DNA of 64,000 bases. Origin: Bradyrhizobium sp. LHD-71 (GTDB taxonomy: Bacteria > Pseudomonadota > Alphaproteobacteria > Rhizobiales > Xanthobacteraceae). The notes under the pieces are model-generated. The model did no database searches. It had not been told where the DNA came from and saw only the letters and a list, made by a program, of their open reading frames with translations. This document shows positions 31,456 through 38,694 of the stretch, piece after piece; within the stretch, counting starts at the first letter, position 1; each line of letters begins with the position of its first letter. Made by a program: the position numbers and the translations under genes. The stretch lies in contig NZ_JAVIFX010000014.1 of NCBI RefSeq assembly GCF_031157255.1, positions 62,001-126,000 of the forward strand. The letters run 5' to 3'.

Positions 31456-31716
31456 ATGAAGAAGCTCATCATTTCCCTTGTAGCCGGTTGCGTTGGTTTG
31501 TCGTCGGTTGCCGCCAACGCGACGACGCTGACGCTTACGAGCAAAATCGTCGACAACGGCTGGGAAAAGGTGCGCATGAATTGCGACCAGTTCGGCCGCT
31601 GCTGGAAGGAGCGCGGTCCGCGCAATGCGCTGCTCGACAGCTACAACTATGCGCCACCGCGCCCCGGCGCCTTTGCGCCCACCGGCAGCGTCAGGATCGG
31701 GCCGAGCTTCTGGTAA
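31456..31716 (+). CDS. Small secreted protein
   Basis: 86 aa from MKKLIISLVAG (GGAGG 5 nt upstream of this ATG). The signal peptide ends near SVAANA/TTLTLTSKIV. The mature region holds DNGWEKVRMNCDQFGRCWKERGPR and an aromatic/Pro ending (APTGSVRIGPSFW). Two cysteines could form a disulfide. Periplasmic; function unknown. Confidence 0.78.
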   Translation: MKKLIISLVAGCVGLSSVAANATTLTLTSKIVDNGWEKVRMNCDQFGRCWKERGPRNALLDSYNYAPPRPGAFAPTGSVRIGPSFW

Positions 31717-31754
31717 CCGCCGACGCGCGCGGCTGAGCGCGCGTTGGTTCTGCT

Positions 31755-32486
31755 TCAGGCAGCGAGCGGGCGCTTGGCCAGACGGTAGATCATGAAGGCC
31801 TCGACCCAGATCGAGTGTCTTTCGATTTCCTGCCAGCCGAAGTTCGCCTCGCGCGCCAGCGTCTCCATCAGCACGACGTCGGTGTCGGACGACAGCAGCA
31901 CGTACATCACGCCGTCGTTCGCCAGGTGCCGGTACGCCTGATCGAACAGGCTGGTGATATCGCGATAGGAGGGGCCGGCATGCCAGGCCCGGTCCGCCAT
32001 GTCGCGTGGCTCGCCTGAAAAGGACGGCGGGCTGGAGATGATCACGTCGACGATCTCGTCAGCTCTCGCAGCCGAGAGAAGATCGGAAACGCGCGCCGAC
32101 ACGACGGCCGAGAGGCCGTTCATCGCCGCGTTCTTTTGCGCAGCGCTGACGGCGGCCGGGTTGATGTCGAGCGCGAGCACCGATCGCGCACCGGCCCGTG
32201 CGGCCGACAGCGCCAGGATGCCCGAGCCCGTGCCGACCTCGATGACGGACTTTCCGGCCAGGTCAAGCGAGCGCAGGAAGGCGGAGAAGATCCGGCTGGT
32301 GAGGAATATGCCGGGATGAAACACCGAAGGCAGAACGACGAGCTGAAGGTCGCCGACGCGAACCGTGCGCGTCCGCTTGCTGGTCAGGATGAAATTGTAG
32401 GACGCCCAGTGAACGAATTTGCGAAACAGTTGGCGGGGCAGACTATAGACCTGTGGCGCGCCACGGCGCGCAAGAAGTTCGCTCAT
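31755..32486 (-). CDS. HemK/PrmA-like SAM methyltransferase
   Basis: 243 aa. LPSVFHPGIFLTSRIFSAFL leads into motif I SVIEVGTGSGILALSAARAG (about 77-96) and LALDINPAAVSAAQKNA. SSPPSFSGEPRDMADRAW (about 148-165) sits where HemK/RsmC-type enzymes have NPPY, so a planar amide or base nitrogen is a plausible target. Soluble. Substrate unknown. Confidence 0.85.
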   Translation of the reverse strand: MSELLARRGAPQVYSLPRQLFRKFVHWASYNFILTSKRTRTVRVGDLQLVVLPSVFHPGIFLTSRIFSAFLRSLDLAGKSVIEVGTGSGILALSAARAGARSVLALDINPAAVSAAQKNAAMNGLSAVVSARVSDLLSAARADEIVDVIISSPPSFSGEPRDMADRAWHAGPSYRDITSLFDQAYRHLANDGVMYVLLSSDTDVVLMETLAREANFGWQEIERHSIWVEAFMIYRLAKRPLAA

Positions 32487-32580
32487 GTTTCCATCCCGCC
32501 CGGCGATTGCTATTTTCTAATCCGGGCCAAAGTCGCACAAGTGGTTGTGAAGTTCTACCGGGCGAAGACGCGGCAATGAG

Positions 32581-32997
32581 TCAGCCCCCGCCGCCAGTCT
32601 TGGGCCTGCGGCCGGTGTCCTTGTTCAGCGGACCGGTGCGCTTGCGTTGCAAACCGTCGGGCAGCGGATGTCCGGCTTCCGCCGGATCGAGCACGCCATG
32701 ATCGCCGTCGTTGCGCGACAGACTCTCAGGCACCGGCTTGCCGTGATCGGGGAGGATTGCGTCGTCTTCAGGCACCACACCCGGCGCGGCATCACCGAGC
32801 TGCATCCTCTCGCCGTCGGTCGGATGCTTACGCACTTCCTGCGGCTGGTGTGCGGTGTTCGGGTCGAACCGTCCGCTCTTCAGTTCGCGTCGCAGCTCGC
32901 CGCGATCGTCGCTTCCGGCTGGCGCCGCTTCAGGCGGCATCTTCGTTCCCCATTGCACCGTGTTGCCCGGGATCGTCTCGTCGGTCTTTGCGGCCAT
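32581..32997 (-). CDS. Disordered hydrophilic protein
   Basis: 138 aa with AAGGGAG about 10 nt upstream. Very rich in Asp, Gly, Pro and Arg with no hydrophobic core (RRELKSGRFDPNTAHQPQE, GDHGVLDPAEAGHPLPDGL), so likely intrinsically disordered. Comparable hydrophilin-like proteins are often desiccation or osmotic-stress induced. A weak EcfG-like box lies 24 nt upstream. Confidence 0.72.
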   Translation of the reverse strand: MAAKTDETIPGNTVQWGTKMPPEAAPAGSDDRGELRRELKSGRFDPNTAHQPQEVRKHPTDGERMQLGDAAPGVVPEDDAILPDHGKPVPESLSRNDGDHGVLDPAEAGHPLPDGLQRKRTGPLNKDTGRRPKTGGGG

Positions 32998-33020
32998 GCT
33001 ACGTGCTCCCTTTAGGCATC

Positions 33021-33045
33021 AATGGATCGCATCGCACGAAGTTCC
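33021..33045 (-). promoter_or_regulatory. Weak sigma-EcfG-like box
   Basis: Minus strand GGAAC (33045-33041), 16-nt spacer, CATT (33024-33021); one mismatch. Confidence 0.3.
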
Positions 33046-33106
33046 GCGAACGCGCCGCCGCAACTCCTCAGTTGCGGCGGCGTTGCCTATTCAAGGGAGA
33101 AACGCC

Positions 33107-33298
33107 ATGACGAAGATGCCGCCAGTTCCACCGGAGCAGCGCAAGCGCAAGGGTCCGGCTGAGGTCTATCAGGATGTGAAGGAAACGGAGCCGTCCGAAG
33201 TTCTGCGAGATTTCGAGAAGGAGAACGCGGAGCAGAAGGGCCAGCAAGGCAACATCCGTCAGAACACGCGCAATCAGGGCTATCGGCAGGACCGATAG
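33107..33298 (+). CDS. Small charged protein
   Basis: 63 aa with GGAG upstream: MTKMPPVPPEQRKRKG, then EVYQDVKETEPSEVLRDFEKENAEQKGQQGNIRQNTRNQG. All polar, probably disordered. Divergent from the 32997 hydrophilic gene. No family recognised. Confidence 0.7.
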   Translation: MTKMPPVPPEQRKRKGPAEVYQDVKETEPSEVLRDFEKENAEQKGQQGNIRQNTRNQGYRQDR

Positions 33299-33464
33299 TA
33301 AAAGTCTCCGGGGGAAGAGGCCAGCGCGACTCCCGTTACGCGCGATCTTCAGGACAAGGGCGGTCGTCAGCAGGGTGGGCCCCGGCGTCAGGACGGTAGG
33401 ATCGCACTGGCGGTCCTGCCGCCCGCCCTTGATCGGCTCTATGGCGTGCGCCACATTCAGTGGC

Positions 33465-33698
33465 ATGCGTACGCCGCGTGACCTGGCGAACCGGATGAAG
33501 CACCGCGGCTCGGCTGCGGGCGATGATGGATTCCATCGCGAGACCTTCACGCTGCCGCGCGAGCAGGCGCGGCTGAAGGCAAAAGAGCAGTTCCGCAAAT
33601 TTCCCAGCGCCGCCTACATGACCAGTATCGAAAGCTGGCGCGTGCTGCCCGGTGACAGGATCGAGTTCACCATGCGGCGGCTGAAGAGCGCGGATTAA
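33465..33698 (+). CDS. Small conserved basic protein
   Basis: 77 aa from MRTPRDLANRM (upstream in-frame ATGs exist). The C-terminal half, QARLKAKEQFRKFPSAAYMTSIESWRVLPGDRIEFTMRRL, looks like a compact helix plus two beta strands. Function unknown; the start is uncertain. Confidence 0.6.
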   Translation: MRTPRDLANRMKHRGSAAGDDGFHRETFTLPREQARLKAKEQFRKFPSAAYMTSIESWRVLPGDRIEFTMRRLKSAD

Positions 33699-33781
33699 GG
33701 CGCGGACAGCGTCCGTTGCACCTTGTACAGCCAGCACGCCTCGCCCCAGAATCGGCAATCCGAATCGCAAAGGGGGCCAAC

Positions 33782-33874
33782 ATGGCGAAGCGGAAGAAGA
33801 AAATGTCCGTCATGCAGGCGGGCAAGAAAGCCTTTGCCTATCTCGTCAAGCGCGGCCTCTGGCGCGCGCGGTGA
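33782..33874 (+). CDS. Putative 30-aa basic peptide
   Basis: MAKRKKKMSVMQAGKKAFAY... ending WRAR, with AGGGGG about 6 nt before the ATG. Highly basic (about 11 Lys/Arg). No homology known to me; it could be a genuine small protein or chance. Confidence 0.4.
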   Translation: MAKRKKKMSVMQAGKKAFAYLVKRGLWRAR

Positions 33875-33904
33875 GGTGGTGTTCGCGGTAGCTCCGCCAC
33901 GCGT

Positions 33905-34297
33905 TCAGCCATGTCCCCTCTCCCCGGCGGGGAGAGGGTTAGGGTGAGGGGGGTCCGGCGGTAGTGTTGCGACGATCTCTTCGAGCACGCCATCGATGTT
34001 GCCGAGCACATCGTTGTTCCAGAAGCGAAGCACGAGATATCCCGCCGCTTCGAGAACCTCAGTACGTTTAGCGTCGGCTGCGACTCGAACGGCGTGCTGT
34101 CCACCATCCACTTCGATGATCAGGCGCGCGTCGGCGCACAGGAAGTCGACGACGTATCCGCCGACGGGTACCTGACGCTTGAATTTCCAACCGCCAAGCC
34201 GGCGATCACGGATGTGGTGCCACAACGTCCGCTCGGCATCGGTCAAATCGCGACGGAGCCGTCTGGCTAAGTTGGTGGGGCGCTGTGCTCTCGCCAT
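33905..34297 (-). CDS. DUF559 endonuclease-like protein inside a REP pair
   Basis: 130 aa. LTDAERTLWHHIRDRRLGGWKFKRQVPVGGYVVDFLC, then LIIEVDGGQH, form the DUF559 (VSR-like, PD-(D/E)XK-type) core, with Asp at VVDF and Glu at IEVDGGQH as likely active-site residues. The last 15 residues (PPHPNPLPAGERGHG) are encoded by the left REP-like repeat, so the gene ends inside it. A mirror-image repeat starts 12 nt upstream of the start codon. Confidence 0.88.
   Translation of the reverse strand: MARAQRPTNLARRLRRDLTDAERTLWHHIRDRRLGGWKFKRQVPVGGYVVDFLCADARLIIEVDGGQHAVRVAADAKRTEVLEAAGYLVLRFWNNDVLGNIDGVLEEIVATLPPDPPHPNPLPAGERGHG
33916..33953. repeat. REP-like palindrome, left copy
   Basis: Stem CCCTCTCCCC/GGGGAGAGGG (33916-33938) with inward tail TTAGGGTGAGGGGGG. 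Overlaps the 3' end of the DUF559 gene. Confidence 0.85.
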
Positions 34298-34308
34298 TGG
34301 CTCCGAGT

Positions 34309-34346
34309 CCCCCTCACCCTAACCCTCTCCCCGGCGGGGAGAGGGG
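34309..34346. repeat. REP-like palindrome, right copy
   Basis: CCCCCTCACCCTAA tail followed by the CCCTCTCCCC/GGGGAGAGGG stem, in opposite orientation to the left copy. Confidence 0.85.
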
Positions 34347-34409
34347 ACATTCCGAGTGCGCGGCTACGCGTGCTCACAATCGAACCGCGACCGCCCTCAT
34401 TTTCACCCG

Positions 34410-35066
34410 CTACTGCACCATCGGTGCGACCTGCGGGATGACCTCGAGTGTGCCGCGATAGATCATCTCCAGCGAGACATAGAGGATCACCGCGAGACCG
34501 ACATAGGCGATCCAGCGATGGTTCTGCAGCAGGCGGGCGATGAACGCAGCTGCGATACCCATCAGCGCGATCGACAGAGCGAGGCCGAACACCAGCACCC
34601 AGGGGTGCTCGCGTGCGGCGCCTGCGACTGCGAGAACGTTGTCGAGCGACATCGACACGTCGGCGACGATGATCTGCCAGGTCGCCTGCGCCAGTGTCTT
34701 GCGCGCCGGCTGTCCCGCGAGACTGTTGTCTGCGTCGCCTTCCACCGCGTCGACCGCGTCTTCATTCCTGCCGTGATCGGCCCGCAGCTCGCGCCACATC
34801 TTCCAGCAGACCCAGAGCAGCAGAATGCCGCCGGCGAGCAGCAGGCCGACGATCTGCAACAATTGCGTCGTCACGGCCGCGAAGCCGATACGCAGCAGCG
34901 TCGCGGCGATGATGCCGATCAGGATCGCCTTCTGGCGTTGCTGGGCGGGAAGGCCGGCGGCTGCGAGGCCGATGACGATTGCATTGTCCCCGGCCAGCAC
35001 CAGGTCGATCATAATAACTTGCGCCAGCGCGCTCAGCGCCTGCGCGGAAAACAGTTCGGCCATCAT
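34410..35066 (-). CDS. TerC/YjbE family integral membrane protein
   Basis: 218 aa. Seven or so hydrophobic segments; the duplicated landmark VIMIDLVLAGDNAIVIGLAA (about 17-36) and QIIVADVSMSLDNVLAVAGA (about 130-150) is the TerC signature, with Asp residues that may bind metal. A polar loop (90-125) separates the halves. Family members act in metal efflux or metal loading of secreted proteins. I looked for and did not find a yybP-ykoY riboswitch upstream. Confidence 0.92.
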   Translation of the reverse strand: MMAELFSAQALSALAQVIMIDLVLAGDNAIVIGLAAAGLPAQQRQKAILIGIIAATLLRIGFAAVTTQLLQIVGLLLAGGILLLWVCWKMWRELRADHGRNEDAVDAVEGDADNSLAGQPARKTLAQATWQIIVADVSMSLDNVLAVAGAAREHPWVLVFGLALSIALMGIAAAFIARLLQNHRWIAYVGLAVILYVSLEMIYRGTLEVIPQVAPMVQ

Positions 35067-35429
35067 CGGTCCAGATCCACTCTTAGTCGGCTGGTTGTCA
35101 TTGAGTTGGTTGTCATTGCGCTGGTCGTCACAGGGCGTGCGTCAGCATTTGTTCGGGCAGGGAGTCCGAACGGCGATCGCTATCGGGCGGGCGAAACACG
35201 CCGGCCGACGCCGACGTGGCGCAAGCGCGCGCGCCGCCACGATGATGCGAACTCAGACGATGACAACGGGTAGTTCCGCAGTACGTGGTACTGCAAGACA
35301 GATAGGGCAAGGGGCCACTCCATTTTACGGATTCCAGTCCGACATCGCAGCTAAAGCTGCCAGAGGGGCCCGGCCTGGCAAAGATGATTTCAGTTTATCG
35401 TTGCATCAATACCTGCACATCCCAGTGAG
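35067..35429. other. Intergenic region upstream of TerC
   Basis: 363 bases. It contains two direct copies of TGGTTGTCATTG-like sequence (about 35091-35118) close to the TerC start, but no gene and no clear riboswitch fold. Confidence 0.45.
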
Positions 35430-35804
35430 TTAGTGATCGCCGCGGCTTTCGACCAGTCGGACCAGTTGGTCCGGATCGATCGTCGCTGCGACGAAGAATC
35501 CGATCAGCGTCAGCGCGCCGGCGACATCCGCATACGTAACCTGTGCGGAAGCGACCTGCGTGCCCTCCACTCGGCGGCGGCGCCAGGCAACCGTGCCGAT
35601 GCCGGCGGCAAGCACGAGAAACAGCGTCGCGACGAGAGGCATGACCATGTCGGGCGGCAGCATTGCCTGCGACACGCTCCAGGTGGCAAGGGCAATTATT
35701 GTCGCACCCAGGAATCCCGCCTGAGGGCCGGAGACGGCGCCGCGGAGTTTTTCCCACTGTGGTCTGAGAGACCGGATCGGATCGTTATTCCGTCCTGACG
35801 GCAT
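35430..35804 (-). CDS. Three-helix membrane protein
   Basis: 124 aa: a polar N-terminus with LRPQWEKLRGAVSG, then hydrophobic segments at about 30-48, 52-72 (VMPLVATLFLVLAAGIGTVAW) and 92-108 (VAGALTLIGFFVAATI). It ends with a charged tail. No family recognised. No clear Shine-Dalgarno is seen at the ATG. Confidence 0.75.
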   Translation of the reverse strand: MPSGRNNDPIRSLRPQWEKLRGAVSGPQAGFLGATIIALATWSVSQAMLPPDMVMPLVATLFLVLAAGIGTVAWRRRRVEGTQVASAQVTYADVAGALTLIGFFVAATIDPDQLVRLVESRGDH

Positions 35805-35862
35805 TTGGTCGTCCAGTCGAAACCTGTTCTTCGAACATTAGAACTGTGATAGTTTAGTAATT

Positions 35863-36162
35863 ATGAAACTTGCGTCAAGCCTGCGGAACCGCAAACACGC
35901 GGGCATCTGGTTGAAGGGACTGAGGGAGAAGGCCGGGTTGTCGCAGGTCGAACTCGCGCGCCGGCTGCGCTTCAAATACTACTCTTTCATCTCGCAGGTG
36001 GAGACCGGCTTCAGCCGGGTGCCGACCGAGAAGATGGAGGATTGGGCGAAGGCGCTCGGTGTCGATCCCACACATTTCGCGCGGCATCTGACCTCGTTCT
36101 ATGATCCGGAGTTGCACCGGCTGTTGTACCGGCCGAAGTCGCGCCGCTCGCGCGCCGGATAA
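35863..36162 (+). CDS. XRE-family helix-turn-helix regulator
   Basis: 99 aa. WLKGLREKAGLSQVELARRLRF, then YYSFISQVETGFSRVPTEKMEDWAKALGVD, is a full HTH_3 domain (about 17-70), followed by a short C-terminal helix and basic tail. Divergent from the membrane protein at 35430-35804, which it may regulate. The upstream region is AT-rich. Confidence 0.9.
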   Translation: MKLASSLRNRKHAGIWLKGLREKAGLSQVELARRLRFKYYSFISQVETGFSRVPTEKMEDWAKALGVDPTHFARHLTSFYDPELHRLLYRPKSRRSRAG

Positions 36163-36210
36163 ATTTCCGTCAGCGACAGTGCTTCGCTCTTTTGACGAAT
36201 GCTTTTGAAG

Positions 36211-36338
36211 CCGTCCCTGCGAAAGCAGGGACGCATGACCACGGCGTCAAAAGTCTTCGCGCAAGCGTGGGCTCACGAAAGGCAACGCGCACGTCGCGTA
36301 TGACACGGCGTATGGGTCCCTGCTTTCGCAGGGACGGC
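36211..36338. repeat. RPE-type palindrome pair
   Basis: Two 22-bp palindromes of the GTCCCTGC-GAAAGCAGGGAC type about 80 bp apart, in mirror orientation. A degenerate relative lies near 37569-37652. Confidence 0.8.
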
Positions 36339-36555
36339 TTGAGATGCTTGCTGACGAGAACGCTTGCCGACGCCGCGTAGCCCCTTGCGGATCATATCCC
36401 TATGCGCCAGTCACGATGAGAGACGTGTGTTCATTCGAACGCTGCGTCACGCTGTTCAGCAAGCATCTCGTGGTTTTTTCAGCAAAGCAAAATTGAACTG
36501 CATTGTCGCCAAGCGGAACCTCACGGCCGTGTGACGAGACGCGTTCATGCGATGG

Positions 36556-36580
36556 GGAACGTGGCCGCTGCCGGGTCATT
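36556..36580 (+). promoter_or_regulatory. Weak sigma-EcfG-like box
   Basis: GGAAC (36556-36560), 16-nt spacer, CATT (36577-36580); one mismatch, 29 nt before the secreted repeat protein gene. Confidence 0.35.
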
Positions 36581-36609
36581 GTCCTCGCTCAACCACGTGG
36601 GAGCAAATC

Positions 36610-37299
36610 ATGAAACTCAAGATGCTTGCTAGTGCGGCTGCTATTGCCGTGCTGGTTGGAACACCGGCTGTTGCGCAGCAGACGGAGAGGTTCGCCGGCC
36701 CGCAACAGCAGAGCCCGAGTATGACGGGCGGGCAGCGGATGCAGAGCCAGTCTCAGTATGGCTCTCAATCCGGCTCGTATTACAACAGCGGGCGGCGAAG
36801 CGGGATCGCTCCTGTCGACGCTGCTGCCGGCGTCGCAGGCGCTGCGGTTGGCACCGCGGGCGCGGTCGCGACGGCGCCGCTCCGTGGCGACAGCTACGCC
36901 TATCAGGGCCAGACGATGACGCCGCGCGCGCAGCGCCAGGCGAGGAGCATGCGCGGACAGTACCGCGATAGCCAGGCCTACTACACTGGCCAGCGCGGCA
37001 GCCAGGCCTACTCCGCTGGAAGCGGTCAGGCCTATTACGGTGGACGCGGCCAGGCGTACTACGGTGGTAGCGGGGTCGCGCCGCTCGATGCAGCCGCCGG
37101 CGTAGTCGGCGGAGCAGTTGGCACTGCGGCCGCAATCGCAGCATCGCCGTTCACCAACGCGGGCTACGGCTATCGTGACAGCTACGCTTACAGCCCGGGC
37201 GTCGTCACGAACGGTGGCTACGGTGTCGACTACAACGGACCGTACTGTGCGCCGGGCACCTTCGTCATGATGGACGGCGAGCCCGTGCCTTGCCAGTAA
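36610..37299 (+). CDS. Secreted Tyr/Gly/Gln-rich repeat protein
   Basis: 229 aa. The signal peptide MKLKMLASAAAIAVLVGTPAVA is followed by a Gln/Ser/Tyr-rich region, then two copies of a (A/V)PxDAAAGVxGxAVGTAxAxAxxPF-type unit (about 68-95 and 154-180). Between them lie short YY/GG repeats (QAYYTGQRG, QAYSAGSG, QAYYGGRG, QAYYGGSG). The C-terminus has CAPGTFVMMDGEPVPC with two cysteines. Probably an envelope or extracellular protein; the function is unknown. Confidence 0.82.
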   Translation: MKLKMLASAAAIAVLVGTPAVAQQTERFAGPQQQSPSMTGGQRMQSQSQYGSQSGSYYNSGRRSGIAPVDAAAGVAGAAVGTAGAVATAPLRGDSYAYQGQTMTPRAQRQARSMRGQYRDSQAYYTGQRGSQAYSAGSGQAYYGGRGQAYYGGSGVAPLDAAAGVVGGAVGTAAAIAASPFTNAGYGYRDSYAYSPGVVTNGGYGVDYNGPYCAPGTFVMMDGEPVPCQ

Positions 37300-37323
37300 T
37301 GGTCAGGCTCTGAACCCGTGCTG

Positions 37324-37352
37324 GAGGCCGCATGGACAGTCCATGCGGCCTC
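37324..37352 (+). terminator. Terminator-like hairpin
   Basis: Perfect 13-bp stem GAGGCCGCATGGA/TCCATGCGGCCTC with a 3-nt loop, 25 nt after the stop, followed by TCTCTGCC (weak T-run). Confidence 0.7.
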
Positions 37353-37372
37353 TCTGCCAATTGGTGAAGCGA

Positions 37373-37561
37373 ATGACCGATCGCGACACCGCCTCCGGGC
37401 GCTTCTGGCGTCCAAAACTTCAGGTCCGATGGATCGTCACGGCGGCAGGCGCCGTTGCGATGATCCTGATTGCGGCTGTGCTGATCTTCAACGTCATCAC
37501 GTCGCCGCAACCTCTTGCCCAGCTGATTACGCGCGACGCTCCGACGAACACCGGGCGATAA
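37373..37561 (+). CDS. Small single-pass membrane protein
   Basis: 62 aa from MTDRDTASGRFW. One helix (VTAAGAVAMILIAAVLIFNVI, about 22-42), then LAQLITRDAPTNTGR. Cytosolic basic N-terminus. No family recognised. Confidence 0.65.
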   Translation: MTDRDTASGRFWRPKLQVRWIVTAAGAVAMILIAAVLIFNVITSPQPLAQLITRDAPTNTGR

Positions 37562-37759
37562 ACCCGAGGTTTGCGTCGTCCCCGCGGGTATGACGGCGGA
37601 GACTCAGCTTAAAGCGATCACGGTGCAGGTCTCTGCTTCGCAGGGACGACGCTGAATGCTTGACAATGACGGCTCAATTCGTCGTCGAATTCGTCAACAA
37701 GCGCGACAAATGACGTGATATGGTCCGGCCCGGCTGAAATGCGGTCAAGGGAGGCGCCA

Positions 37760-38134
37760 GTGTCGCACGATCGTTCCACCGTCGAGAAAGTGATCCAGCT
37801 CTATTTCGACAGCCTTTACGAGGGCGATGCTGAAACGATGGGAGAGGTCTTTCATCCTTCTGCCGACCTGCGCTGGCTGGAGAAGGGCGAGTTGCAGGTC
37901 TTGAACGTGCCGGACTGGCTCGACCGCATCCGCAAGCGGCCTTCGGGCAAGGCGGAAGGCAAGCCGCGCGAGGATTTCGTCGTCACGATCGATCGCTCTG
38001 ACGAGTCCACCGCCTTCATCAAGGTCCGCTGCCAGCTTCCGCCGCGCTACTTCACCGACTACCTCGTCGCCATGAAGCTCGCCGACGGCTGGAAGATCGT
38101 CTCGAAGTCCTATCGATACGATTTGAAGGAGTGA
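37760..38134 (+). CDS. NTF2-like (lumazine-binding type) protein
   Basis: 124 aa from GTG (VSHDRSTVEKV); GGGAGG 5 nt upstream fixes this start over the ATG at 37739. VIQLYFDSLYEGDAETMGEVFHPSADL and FVVTIDRSDESTAFIKVRCQLPPRYFTDYLVAMKLADGWKIVSKSY follow the SnoaL/NTF2-like cone fold. Such proteins are small-molecule-binding or isomerase-like; the ligand is unknown. Confidence 0.88.
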   Translation: MSHDRSTVEKVIQLYFDSLYEGDAETMGEVFHPSADLRWLEKGELQVLNVPDWLDRIRKRPSGKAEGKPREDFVVTIDRSDESTAFIKVRCQLPPRYFTDYLVAMKLADGWKIVSKSYRYDLKE

Positions 38135-38140
38135 GTGCGG

Positions 38141-38503
38141 TCACGCCGTGACGGCCTGGGCTTCCCGCATCAGGTCGAGCGGCTTGTACGGCTTGCGCAG
38201 GAAGGTCGTGCCTTCGGGAAGGGTCGGCAGCAGATCCTTGCCCGATGTCACGATCACCTTGATCTTCGGAAATTTCTGGTCGGCATGTTTCGCGAGCTGC
38301 GATCCGGACATCTCGCCGTTCAGGCGCACATCGGTCACCATCAGTGACAGGTCATGTCCCACTTCCTCGAGAATGATCATCGCCGCCTCGGCGGTGTCGC
38401 TCTGCAGAACGTCGAAGCCGCTGTCCACGAGAATGACATTGATCAATTGCCGCTGCAGCTCGTCGTCCTCCACCACCAGCGCGTAGCGTTTGGCTTGCGG
38501 CAT
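38141..38503 (-). CDS. Single-domain response regulator
   Basis: 120 aa. Acidic pocket EDD (12-14), phospho-acceptor Asp58 (LMVTDVRLNGE), Ser/Thr in VIVTSGKD, and Lys104 in LRKPYKP. No output domain. Paralog of the regulator at 29343-29702. Convergent with the NTF2-like gene; the kinase partner is not in this window apart from the distant PAS sensor. Confidence 0.93.
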   Translation of the reverse strand: MPQAKRYALVVEDDELQRQLINVILVDSGFDVLQSDTAEAAMIILEEVGHDLSLMVTDVRLNGEMSGSQLAKHADQKFPKIKVIVTSGKDLLPTLPEGTTFLRKPYKPLDLMREAQAVTA

Positions 38504-38694
38504 GATCGCCTCCTTCAGAAATCGCCCCGCTCGAAGTGACAACGCCGCTCATGGGAATCAGTTCTTACGAGGGTCCCGCCAGGCTTAAGCAGGCGCCAAT
38601 GCCCGCAACCGAGTTTGCGTAAAATATCCGTCGATCCATTAGTATTCGCTGCAAGCTCGTATATAGTCGGCGAATAATTTCACAGGTGGGCATC

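Larger units (their letters stand above)
36163..36609. other. Intergenic region with RPE-like repeat pair
   Basis: Holds the inverted palindromes CGTCCCTGCGAAAGCAGGGACG (36212-36233) and GTCCCTGCTTTCGCAGGGAC (36316-36335), and then an AT-richer promoter region. No gene is supported. Confidence 0.6.

Noticed and set aside
35067-35429. yybP-ykoY manganese riboswitch upstream of TerC
   Set aside because: I looked for the conserved paired loops in the leader and did not find them; only short direct repeats are present.
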